DNA of 6,294 nt from an uncultured Eubacteriales bacterium (GTDB lineage Bacteria; Bacillota; Clostridia; Oscillospirales; CAG-272), in contig URSW01000101.1 in the NCBI GenBank assembly GCA_900550625.1, positions 1 to 6,294 of the forward strand, given 5' to 3'. The first letter of the stretch is position 1. The number at the start of each line of letters is the position of its first letter. Both the position numbers and the translations under genes were made by a program. Below, one piece after another: positions 1 to 5,989 of this stretch. Under the pieces are notes generated by a model. It was given only the letters and a program-made list of their open reading frames with translations. It had not been told where the DNA came from and did not search any database.

Positions 1-286
1 TTTCCGCATCCGAGCCTATCAGCACGGACAGCAGACGCGGAGATATCCTCGCAAGCGTCCCGCTCACGCAGGTGCGCTCCCCGTATCTCAGCGTAGCCGC
101 GACATTGCCGTCCTCATCGAATATCTCGCTGACTCTCGCCGTATATTTTACCTTAACGCCCCCTCTTGTCGGTCCGGCATAATTCTCCGGGCGGCGCATA
201 TCCTTCTTTTCCACTGCTCCCGACGCAAGATAAAGCTCTCCCGAGGTCAGTGCAAATTCACTTACCGTTTCATTTCCTTCAGTCAT
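1..286 (-). CDS. Probable tail tube (major tail) protein, N-terminal part, cut by window edge
   Basis: The reading frame opens with ATG at 286-284 and stays open to base 1, giving 95 residues, with the C-terminus outside the window. Residues 42-90 show alternating polar and hydrophobic beta-strand character: GGVKVKYTARVSEIF, then a DEDGN turn, then ATLRYGER, then SGTLARISPRLLSVL. This 'GG-x-V-x-YT ... acidic turn ... SG-x-L ... ISP-x-LL' layout resembles the start of siphovirus tail tube proteins of Firmicutes phages. The gene follows a tail-terminator-like gene, which is where a tail tube gene normally sits. The family call rests on this resemblance and on position, not on a diagnostic motif. 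No Shine-Dalgarno site lies at normal spacing before this ATG. The start overlaps the stop of a possible small frame (ATGA), and a perfect hairpin lies 13 bases upstream. The frame is also open further upstream without an ATG, so the start is only moderately secure. Confidence 0.6.
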   Translation of the reverse strand, partial: MTEGNETVSEFALTSGELYLASGAVEKKDMRRPENYAGPTRGGVKVKYTARVSEIFDEDGNVAATLRYGERTCVSGTLARISPRLLSVLIGSDAE

Positions 287-420
287 AAATTCGACCGTGG
301 CTTTCGCTTGGCGAAAGCTTCCCTTCTTTTGAAATTCACGGAGAAGCCTTCCGTCTCCGCATCCCGCCGCTCCGTATCGCCGGAATGCCCGGTCCGCACA
401 GCACGATGTGCCTTCGGCAT
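283..420 (-). CDS. Possible small basic ORF of 45 residues, unknown function
   Basis: An ATG at 420-418 opens a 45-codon frame that ends in TGA at 285-283, overlapping the tail tube ATG as ATGA. That is the junction style used elsewhere in this operon. The peptide is hydrophilic and strongly basic, with clusters such as FKRREAFAKRKPR near its C-terminus, and no hydrophobic core or membrane segment. Only a weak GGA stands in place of a Shine-Dalgarno site, about 8 bases before the ATG. Two other minus-strand frames are also open across much of this GC-rich gap, so an open frame means little here. I do not recognise the peptide. It could be a real small coupling or accessory peptide, or non-coding leader. 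The tidy overlap is its only good support. Confidence 0.22.
   Translation of the reverse strand: MPKAHRAVRTGHSGDTERRDAETEGFSVNFKRREAFAKRKPRSNL
300..318 (-). promoter_or_regulatory. Perfect 8-bp hairpin ahead of the tail tube start
   Basis: Read on the minus strand, GCTTTCGC (318-311) pairs fully with GCGAAAGC (307-300) around a three-base CAA loop. The hairpin ends 13 bases before the ATG of the tail tube gene. A purine run AAGGG lies at 325-321, just before the hairpin. Folding would bring this run to about 15 bases from the ATG, so the hairpin may form part of a split ribosome-binding site or limit initiation. No U-run follows it, so it does not look like a terminator. The base pairing is seen; the regulatory role is inferred. 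Confidence 0.4.
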
Positions 421-454
421 ACGTTTTTTCCGTTTTTCCTTCGGCAAAGGGCGC

Positions 455-480
455 CGCCGGGGAAGAAAATCTCCCCGGCG
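455..480 (-). other. GC-rich 9-bp hairpin in the gap between tail terminator and tail tube genes
   Basis: On the minus strand, CGCCGGGGA (480-472) pairs fully with TCCCCGGCG (463-455) around an eight-base loop, GATTTTCT. This is the strongest stem I found by eye in the window, and it lies about 30 bases after the stop of the tail terminator gene. The transcript continues with GCGCCCTTTGCC, so there is no U-tract and a classical intrinsic terminator is unlikely. It could be an RNA-processing or stabilising stem between the head and tail halves of the message, a weak attenuator, or a chance product of GC-rich sequence. Confidence 0.4.
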
Positions 481-509
481 AATCCCCCGACAAGCGGCGT
501 ATCTGACAA

Positions 510-866
510 TCAGTACCCCGTCAAAAGAAATCCCGACTTCACAAAGTAAAGACCCGATTTTCTTATGTATCCGCAGGAGGAGCCCTCCGCAACCTCCTCG
601 ACGTGAACGGCGCGAATTCCCGTTCCGACGCGGTCGAAGTCCGCCTCCGACACAAGCGCGGAGCGCACGCTGCCATACATCGCCATGGCTCCGGCAAGAC
701 TCGGCGAAACGAACCGCACTTCAAGGCGTCCGCTCTTTCGTCTGCCGCCCGATTTTCCCGGGAAATAACGGTATACCGCCGTATCCGTGAGAAAAGCAGA
801 CGGCGCGGGAATTATCCTCGCGCCCGGAAGCGCATCCTTCAGCTTCATAAGCACAGCTTCAAGCAT
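510..866 (-). CDS. Probable tail terminator / tail completion protein
   Basis: The product has 118 residues. By position (last small gene of the neck block, just before the tail tube) and size, it should cap the tail tube and join it to the head-closure protein, as SPP1 gp17 or lambda gpU do. The sequence is compatible with that fold: an N-terminal helix (MLEAVLMKLKDALPGA), strands around residues 29-55, a second helical segment near 56-78, and a C-terminal beta region ending in GLYFVKSGFLLTG, a type of ending common in this family. I see no catalytic motif and expect none. The start at 866 is chosen over an in-frame start at 896 because GAGGGGGA lies about five bases before it and because it overlaps the upstream gene by only 8 bases. 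The function is a positional inference supported by fold-like features. Confidence 0.6.
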   Translation of the reverse strand: MLEAVLMKLKDALPGARIIPAPSAFLTDTAVYRYFPGKSGGRRKSGRLEVRFVSPSLAGAMAMYGSVRSALVSEADFDRVGTGIRAVHVEEVAEGSSCGYIRKSGLYFVKSGFLLTGY

Positions 867-1188
867 TGCCGTCCCCCTCAAACATGACTCTTTCAAGCGC
901 CATCACCCACAGCCTCCCAACGCACCGTGCGGAGCACACCGTGTACCGCGCGTTATCCGAAACGAGGCTCATCCCGCGGACAAATCCGCCGAGCGGCGCG
1001 CGCTCGCGGCGCACGACTCCGGTAAAACGGAGCCTCGTCCGTTCAACGTCGTCCTCGGAGCTTTCCTCCTCGGAAAGATAGGACATCGCGCATCTCACCG
1101 TACCGAGCGGCGAGGGCGCGCTCCGCGTGCCGAACATATCGGTGCGCGGCGGTGAAAACAGATCGTACGTCTTCTCCGCTCTCCTCAC
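859..1188 (-). CDS. Probable head-closure (head-tail joining) protein
   Basis: This 109-residue protein sits third after the capsid gene, the place of the stopper/head-closure protein (SPP1 gp16-like, head-tail joining families), which seals the portal channel after packaging and docks the tail. The residues fit a small beta-barrel: short strands at 29-38 (GTVRCAMSYL), 51-61 (TRLRFTGVVRR), 74-86 (SLVSDNARYTVCS) and 90-104 (VGRLWVMALERVMFE). An acidic loop, SEEESSEDD, lies at 39-47. I do not recognise a signature motif, so the assignment rests on order, size and strand pattern. The start is GTG at 1188-1186, overlapping the connector stop as GTGA, with GGGGGTGA about five bases upstream. The stop is overlapped by the next gene by 8 bases, so translation of the three neck genes is likely coupled. 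Confidence 0.55.
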   Translation of the reverse strand: MRRAEKTYDLFSPPRTDMFGTRSAPSPLGTVRCAMSYLSEEESSEDDVERTRLRFTGVVRRERAPLGGFVRGMSLVSDNARYTVCSARCVGRLWVMALERVMFEGDGNA

Positions 1189-1493
1189 GATATCACCCCC
1201 GGCTTGCGCGCACGTCGGAGAACTGCCTTGATCTTTTCGCTGTAATCCGGACGGTAATGCTCCGATATTCCGGACAGGCTGCGCGAGGATATTCCCTCAC
1301 CGCCGAGCGCGCCGTAATCCTGCGCCGCCATCTCGACTGCGACGCATTCAAGCTCATCGCCGAGAGCGGGAAGCCTGCAATACGAAAGCGCGTATCTTTC
1401 GGCGGAATCAAGGAGGAACGAAAGAAGCTCGTCCCGCGATTCATCCTCCGCCGAGATGTCGAGGAGCGCTTTGAGCTTTGAAATATCCCTCAT
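1185..1493 (-). CDS. Head-tail connector (adaptor) protein, gp6-like family
   Basis: This 102-residue, largely alpha-helical protein should form the ring that attaches below the portal once the head is full (HK97 gp6 / SPP1 gp15-type adaptor). Helices are apparent at 3-12, 19-41 (DELLSFLLDSAERYALSYC) and 46-62 (ELECVAVEMAAQDYGAL). A conserved-looking tail follows: GGEGISSRSLSGIS at 64-77, then YSEKIKAVLRRARKPG at 84-99. The 'G-EG-S-S-SG-S ... I-x-x-x-L-x-x-x-R' ending is typical of this connector family. The start is set at ATG 1493 and not the GTG six bases upstream: AAGAGG at 1506-1501 is seven bases from the ATG but only one base from the GTG. That ribosome site overlaps the capsid stop codon. 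The family is recognised with fair confidence. Confidence 0.75.
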   Translation of the reverse strand: MRDISKLKALLDISAEDESRDELLSFLLDSAERYALSYCRLPALGDELECVAVEMAAQDYGALGGEGISSRSLSGISEHYRPDYSEKIKAVLRRARKPGVIS

Positions 1494-1505
1494 GCGCACG
1501 CCTCT

Positions 1506-2528
1506 TTACGCTGCCGTGACCACGGCGGAAGCAACGCAGAGTCCGTCCGTTCCCGCCTCCGCGACCGAAATTCTCTCACCCGCCGCAGCGTCGAGCTTGG
1601 ATGAGCCGTCCCACTTGTTCCACGATGAAACGTCCTCTCCGCCGAGCGCGGCAAAGTCCGCCTTTCTCCAATAGATATCGTCGGAGCTTGTCTTCTTTCC
1701 GCTGACCGTAAGCGTGCCGGACGATACGGACGCCGTGATATCGGCAGCCTTCTTTCCGAGGATCACGGTAGAGGTGTCGTCAACGAGCGCGATAAGTCCG
1801 CATCTTTCGTAAACGACAGTGTTTATCTTCGTCTCGATGTCGCGGTCCTGCTCAAGCGACGCCTCGCGCTTGACAAAGAACTTCACTGCGTTCCGATCGG
1901 TGATGATCGCCATACCGTCGGGAACGAGAGCGGAGAAGAGCACGGGAACTCCGCAGAGCGTGCCGAACTGTCCCGTGTAAACGATCTCGCCGGAATGAGC
2001 CGCGATAAAATCGGAATCGCGGCGGATCGCGGCGCGGCAGGCGGCGGACATGATGATGAAGAGCCCGTCCTCGACCTCGCGTCCGAGAGACGCAAGCGCA
2101 TCCACCACATCTCCGTATGACAGCGCATTGCCGCTGTATGCGTGGCGGTTCGACGTCTTTTTCAGCTCGCCGAAGTACTCGCCCCTGACCTGATTTGCCA
2201 TAACGTCGGCGATTCCGGAAAGCGCAATATCGATCATCGCGGGGTCCTGCATCGCCTCCATGTCGTTGTATCGGAAGGTCTGCTGATATCTCTTGACCTT
2301 GTACTCCTTCGGGGGGAAGGTAAGCTCTCCGACGTTCGTGTTCGCCTGACCGCCGTCGAGAGTCTCGACACTGCCGCGGTAGGTGTAGCGGTTGATGACC
2401 TTCGTAAGTCCCGCGCCCTCTTCGAGGCTCTTGTCAACGCTCATGAGAGCGCGCACCTCGATTTTGGAATCGACGAGTTCGGTAAGCTTTGATTCAAGTA
2501 CTGTATTTTCGTATACGGTATTAGCCAT
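1506..2528 (-). CDS. Major capsid protein, HK97 fold, with C-terminal extension
   Basis: This 340-residue protein should build the icosahedral shell. The N-terminal helix (about 5-30) is followed by an extended-loop-like region at 45-85 (INRYTYRGSVETLDGG, then PPKEYKVKRYQQTFRYND), a spine-helix region at 95-125, a P-domain strand and helix (GLFIIMSAACRAAIRRDSDF, 155-174) and an A-domain strand set at 185-258 (GTLCGVPVLFSALVPDGMAI, then VVYERCGLIALVDDTSTVIL). This is the usual order for HK97-fold coats of Firmicutes siphophages. Residues 262-340 go beyond the core: a strand-rich stretch ITASVSSGTLTVSG, a Trp-containing segment SSWNKWDGSSKLDAAAGERI and the end DGLCVASAVVTA, suggesting an appended decoration-like domain. 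There is no long N-terminal delta domain and no protease gene nearby, matching assembly with a separate scaffold. AAAGGA lies eight bases before the ATG. Identity as capsid is strong; the exact subfamily is not settled. Confidence 0.88.
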   Translation of the reverse strand: MANTVYENTVLESKLTELVDSKIEVRALMSVDKSLEEGAGLTKVINRYTYRGSVETLDGGQANTNVGELTFPPKEYKVKRYQQTFRYNDMEAMQDPAMIDIALSGIADVMANQVRGEYFGELKKTSNRHAYSGNALSYGDVVDALASLGREVEDGLFIIMSAACRAAIRRDSDFIAAHSGEIVYTGQFGTLCGVPVLFSALVPDGMAIITDRNAVKFFVKREASLEQDRDIETKINTVVYERCGLIALVDDTSTVILGKKAADITASVSSGTLTVSGKKTSSDDIYWRKADFAALGGEDVSSWNKWDGSSKLDAAAGERISVAEAGTDGLCVASAVVTAA

Positions 2529-2576
2529 TTGTTTTTTCCTTTCGTAATTAAAAAGATTTTTTCCGTCCCCGGCGCG
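2529..2576 (-). promoter_or_regulatory. A/T-rich leader and ribosome site of the capsid gene
   Basis: This 48-base spacer between scaffold stop and capsid ATG is the most A/T-rich patch in an otherwise GC-rich window. On the minus strand it runs from GGAAAAAATCTTTTTAATTA to GAAAGGAAAAAACAA and then ATG. AAAGGA sits eight bases before the start, and the A-rich flank should be poorly structured, so it probably drives high translation of the most abundant virion protein. No -35/-10 promoter pair is convincing. Confidence 0.6.
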
Positions 2577-3353
2577 TCACTGCGCGCCGAGCATCTCCTG
2601 AAGCCGCGCGACCGGGATCGTGCGAAGCTCCTCCGACGTGAATTTTATTCCTTTCTCCGCCGCCTTCGGCGCATCCGAGGAAAGACGGCGTTTTGTCTCC
2701 CTTGATGCAAGCGACGCTACGGTATCCGCAAGCGCGCCGACCGCTTCGGCACAGTCACGGGCAGGCATGATAAGCGGAAGAAGGGTCGCGGGAAGATCGC
2801 GCTCGCCGAGAAGGCGCACTATCTCAAGCTCCCGTTCGCGCTGCCTGCTTCGTTCGCGCTCCCCTTCAAGCTCGGCGCAAAGCCTCTCGCGCTCCGCCTC
2901 GAGCGACGCGGTAAGCTCCGCCGCACGCTTTGAGGCTTCCCCGGCGATCGCCTCCTCCGTCTCCTTCTCCCATTTACGGCGCGCGCCCGATACTCTGCGA
3001 TCCCCTTCGGATTGGAGAAGCGCGCGTACCTCCTCGGCACTGTAGAACGCTCCGCTCTTCTGCCCGTCGGACGGCGGAACTTCTCCGCCCGACGCAGCCC
3101 CCTCGCTCTCCTTTTTCAGAGCGTCGGGCATGACCTCTCCGACTTTGCTTCGTGTTTCTCCGTCCGATCCTCGCCCGATGACTCCACCCGGGCTGTCGGA
3201 CGCGCGATCGGCTTCATTTCCCTTGTCCTGCGCACCGTATCCCACGGAGGCACCTCCTCCGGTATCGGCTTTGCCGCAGGGTGAATCGCAGAACGCGCCG
3301 CCCGGCGCACTACCGCTTTCCGCTGCCGAAAAGTTCTTCTTTTCCTCCGTCAT
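2577..3353 (-). CDS. Scaffolding protein (DUF4355-like capsid assembly scaffold)
   Basis: This 258-residue protein should act as the internal scaffold of the procapsid, binding coat subunits and leaving before or during packaging. Residues 1-100 are low-complexity, rich in Gly, Ser, Asp and Glu, and probably disordered. YSAEEVRALLQSE (about 104-116) starts the structured part. A highly charged coiled coil follows at about 120-180, with runs such as LEAERERLCAELEGERERSR. A short helical region with DLPATLLPLIMPARD comes next, and the C-terminus ends in FTSEELRTIPVARLQEMLGA, a plausible coat-binding helix. Position between portal and capsid supports the role. The start is set at ATG 3353: AAGGAGG at 3370-3364 is ten bases away, whereas an in-frame GTG at 3362 that overlaps the portal stop is only one base from it. 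No protease domain is seen. Confidence 0.82.
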   Translation of the reverse strand: MTEEKKNFSAAESGSAPGGAFCDSPCGKADTGGGASVGYGAQDKGNEADRASDSPGGVIGRGSDGETRSKVGEVMPDALKKESEGAASGGEVPPSDGQKSGAFYSAEEVRALLQSEGDRRVSGARRKWEKETEEAIAGEASKRAAELTASLEAERERLCAELEGERERSRQRERELEIVRLLGERDLPATLLPLIMPARDCAEAVGALADTVASLASRETKRRLSSDAPKAAEKGIKFTSEELRTIPVARLQEMLGAQ

Positions 3354-3358
3354 GTCCG

Positions 3359-4705
3359 TCACGCCTCCTTCCTTTCCGCCGCCATTCTCGCAGCCTCCGT
3401 ATCCGCATTCGCAATAAACGGCAGAAGCTCGTGTATGGTCTTTCTCGACACGATTCCGTCAAGCTCCTTTGCAACCGCCGCTGCGCTCTCGTAATTTCCG
3501 GGCAGATTGCGCACGAACTGCGGGCGCAGCGCCTGCCAATCGAGCGCTCCGCCGAGCTTTGCGGATATGCACGATACGACCTCCCATCTCCTCATCAGAG
3601 ATCGGCGGAAATACTGCTCCGTCGTGCATACGCGGTTGTCGAAATTCGCCATTCGATATTTGATCGCCGTACCGGACAGCGCTGAGTGCCCGACAGTCTC
3701 CTCCGCCATATCGACCGTGTTTGAAAAGCGGTAGATATCCTTCGCTATGCGGTTCTTCAGATTTTCGATGTACGCATCGTTCGTCGTCTTTGTAAGCCAC
3801 CGCGCGTCTCCGCCCTCATCCACAAGCAGCACTCTCTCACGGCGGAAGCGCTCAATATCCTCCCGGTCGGCGCCTCCCATTCCCGATATCACGAGATAAC
3901 TGTCCGCGAAAAGTTCAAAGTCGTTCACGCAGTCGCTTTCAAGGCGGTTGTAAGCGTCAACGAGAGAGAGCACCGGCTCGAAATCCCCGGTCATATCGCG
4001 GTTATTCCGATAAAAGTTCACCGGCACCATGCCGAAGTAATGCTCCTTCTCCCCCGTTTTCTCAAGCTTTCCGCCGTCAAGTCGGAAGGTTTCGATCCCC
4101 TCCTCACCGTATACCTCAACCACGGTATCCGACGAGAAACGCGGAACGTAAAACCTCACCACCGCACGCACCTCTTCGTCGAGCGAATCCGACATTATCG
4201 GAAAGACCGACGTCGGATCGAGCGCCGAGAACCTCGGCACGCCGTCGCCGTCTACCCATATAAGCTCCGCCGCGCGTCCGTAGACCGACATATCCCGTGC
4301 AAGCGCGCTGTTCTGAAACGCTTCATCGTTATATGACGATATCTCCGCCGCAAGGCGCAGCGTGCCGGCGTCGTCCGACGAGTATGTGATCGGAATCCCG
4401 AGAAAGTACCCGACCGTGCAGTCCGTGATCGATCGGCAGAAATTGTTGACCAGCCTGTTGTCGGGCTTCAGCGTGCTCCGCTGACCCTTCAGTATGTCGT
4501 GCTTTCCGCCGTAGTAATCACCGAGCCGCACAAGCCGCGGCCTCTCGAATTTCCGGAATGACGCAAAGTGCATCATTATTTCGTCTCTGTCCAAGTTTAT
4601 CCCCTTTCTTAAATCCGTCACAGTCTCCGCGGAATACGTCCGCTCCGGCGCCGTGACCCGCACCGACCAACCCCCATCCGGGTTCGTTCCCTCCCGCCCT
4701 TTCAT
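3359..4705 (-). CDS. Portal protein, SPP1 gp6-type
   Basis: This 448-residue protein should form the dodecameric ring at one vertex through which terminase pumps DNA and to which the neck attaches. Motifs typical of the SPP1 gp6 portal family appear in order: LGDYYGGKHDIL (61-72), NRLVNNFCRSITDCTVGY followed by FLGIPITY (83-108), the FSALDPTSVFPI clip-side strand region (159-170), VPVNFYRNNRDMTGDFEPV (227-245), LVDAYNRLESDCVNDFELFA (248-267), the wing/stem region LTKTTNDAYIENLKNRIAKD (304-323) and SGTAIKYRMANFDNRV (344-359). Length is within the normal range. The C-terminus is a helical crown with ELLPFIANADTEAARMAAE (426-444). The ribosome site at the ATG is weak (GCGGAAAAAGA), and a GTG at codon 15 is an alternative start; the conserved region begins after it, near residue 23. 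Fifteen bases separate it from the terminase stop, and the scaffold gene starts six bases after the portal stop. Confidence 0.92.
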   Translation of the reverse strand: MKGREGTNPDGGWSVRVTAPERTYSAETVTDLRKGINLDRDEIMMHFASFRKFERPRLVRLGDYYGGKHDILKGQRSTLKPDNRLVNNFCRSITDCTVGYFLGIPITYSSDDAGTLRLAAEISSYNDEAFQNSALARDMSVYGRAAELIWVDGDGVPRFSALDPTSVFPIMSDSLDEEVRAVVRFYVPRFSSDTVVEVYGEEGIETFRLDGGKLEKTGEKEHYFGMVPVNFYRNNRDMTGDFEPVLSLVDAYNRLESDCVNDFELFADSYLVISGMGGADREDIERFRRERVLLVDEGGDARWLTKTTNDAYIENLKNRIAKDIYRFSNTVDMAEETVGHSALSGTAIKYRMANFDNRVCTTEQYFRRSLMRRWEVVSCISAKLGGALDWQALRPQFVRNLPGNYESAAAVAKELDGIVSRKTIHELLPFIANADTEAARMAAERKEA

Positions 4706-4720
4706 TCTTTTTCCGCCCGG

Positions 4721-5989
4721 CTAAAGCCCGAGCGAACTCGCATCGACGGTCCGCGCCCGTCCGCGCCTCATGCCCTCGACCGAATACCTCAGCGCCGCCA
4801 TCGCATCGTCGCATCCGAACGCGGGCGTGTCTGTAAGCTCTCCGCTCTCCCCGTCGCGCATCCAGCACCACTGCGATATCTCGCCGACCGTATTCACGCA
4901 CCGCGAGTCAATGTATATCCTGCGGCTCCGAAGAAAATCTATCTGCGCATTCACACTGCCCGGCTCCTTCTTCACGCCGACCGCACGGTATCCCGCGCGC
5001 CGCCACGTCTTTATCCTGTCGGGCTCCGCGCTGTCGCAGTACATGACCTCATTCTTTGAAAATCCTTCCCCCTCGGCAAGCGAAATTATCTCCGACGTGT
5101 CACGACCGCGCACATATATCTCCCGCAGGACGTATAGATCACCGTCGCGCTGCGCCGTCTCGAGGATGCAGTCCGCATGGTTGAAGCCGAAGTCCTGCGC
5201 ATACCACACTTCGGAGAAATCCTCACGCGAAAACGTCCCGACCTCGTAATTCGGCAGTATCAGCCCCTCGCTCCCCACACCCCATTCGCCGAGCGCATAC
5301 ACGCGGTATCCGTCGGGATCGCTCTCGCGCCTGCGCTCCATGCGCCGCGCATAATCCGGATCGATAAAACGGTTTTCCGTGTAGACCGACTTCGATATAA
5401 ATACATCCCTATCGTCGGGCACGTCAAAGAAACGCCGCTTTATCCAATGCCGCGCCGATACGGGATTGAACGTCATCGTGATCTGATAATACAGATTCGG
5501 GTTTATCCCGCCGAGCGCACCGCGCAGCCTGTCGTCAAGCATATCGAAATCCGCCTCCGAAAGCTCCGTCGCCTCCTCGATCCAGATCCACGTCAGCTTA
5601 CCCGACGAAAACGATACCGACTTTATCCGCTCCCGCTGCGCGTCCGAGCAGACCCCTCGGAATATTATCCTCCCGCCCGTCGCCGCGCACTCGAGGAACA
5701 TCCTGTCCTCCGAGATCCGCCAGATCTCGCCGAAGCGCGCGCCGAATATCCGCTTCACCGCACCGCACAGCTCCGCAAACGCACTTGTCCGCGCGCTCGC
5801 CTCCGTCTTCCTCACGACCATCAGATTCGCACCGCAAAAACGTCGGTCCGAAAGCTTCAGAATATAATCCTGCGCCGTGTTGTAGCTCTTGCCGCTCCCC
5901 GCCGATCCCATCAGTATGCGGTATCGCGCGCGGCTCGCGTTCGCCTCACGGAAGGTCGGATTGAAGGATACGCTTATCTCATTCGCCAT
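4721..5989 (-). CDS. terL: Terminase large subunit (PBSX/SPP1-type, Terminase_3-like)
   Basis: This 422-residue protein is the packaging motor ATPase and the nuclease that cuts concatemeric DNA. The N-terminal ATPase carries a Walker A motif GSAGSGKS (28-35), a Walker B strand LTWIWIEEATEL with acidic residues E138/E139, and the coupling motif TMTFNP (171-176). The C-terminal RNase H-like nuclease shows the expected acidic residues: VWYAQDFGFNHADC (D266), VMYCDSAEPDRI (D319, E322) and AFGCDDAMAALRYS (D394/D395). Nothing essential appears missing, and 422 residues is full length for the family. The ATG overlaps the small terminase frame by 11 bases with only a weak ribosome site, so translation is probably coupled. 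It ends in TAG, the only amber stop among the genes here. The family suggests headful or cos packaging of a siphovirus-like phage; which of the two cannot be read from this window. Confidence 0.95.
   Translation of the reverse strand: MANEISVSFNPTFREANASRARYRILMGSAGSGKSYNTAQDYILKLSDRRFCGANLMVVRKTEASARTSAFAELCGAVKRIFGARFGEIWRISEDRMFLECAATGGRIIFRGVCSDAQRERIKSVSFSSGKLTWIWIEEATELSEADFDMLDDRLRGALGGINPNLYYQITMTFNPVSARHWIKRRFFDVPDDRDVFISKSVYTENRFIDPDYARRMERRRESDPDGYRVYALGEWGVGSEGLILPNYEVGTFSREDFSEVWYAQDFGFNHADCILETAQRDGDLYVLREIYVRGRDTSEIISLAEGEGFSKNEVMYCDSAEPDRIKTWRRAGYRAVGVKKEPGSVNAQIDFLRSRRIYIDSRCVNTVGEISQWCWMRDGESGELTDTPAFGCDDAMAALRYSVEGMRRGRARTVDASSLGL

Noticed and set aside
455..480. Intrinsic terminator
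   Set aside because: The stem is strong but lacks a U-tract on either strand, and the operon continues downstream.
287..493. N-terminal extension of the tail tube frame up to a TTG at 493
   Set aside because: The frame is open, but the extra residues are low-complexity and Cys/Arg/Gly-rich with no strand pattern. The tail tube-like sequence begins after the ATG at 286.
336..509. 57-codon minus-strand frame from a TTG directly after the tail terminator stop
   Set aside because: It has a GGGG run upstream and abuts the preceding stop, but the start is TTG, the stem of the 455-480 hairpin lies within it, the product is unrecognisable, and two other frames are equally open.
308..790. 160-codon plus-strand open frame over the tail terminator gene and the gap
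   Set aside because: The product is Arg/Ser/Pro-rich low-complexity sequence with no ribosome site, and it is antisense to a well-placed operon gene. Treated as a shadow frame.
867..896. Longer tail terminator with a start at 896
   Set aside because: It would overlap the head-closure gene by 38 bases, while the ATG at 866 has a strong ribosome site at normal spacing.
3360..3362. GTG start for the scaffold overlapping the portal stop
   Set aside because: It is only one base from the AAGGAGG site. The ATG nine bases downstream is at a usable distance.
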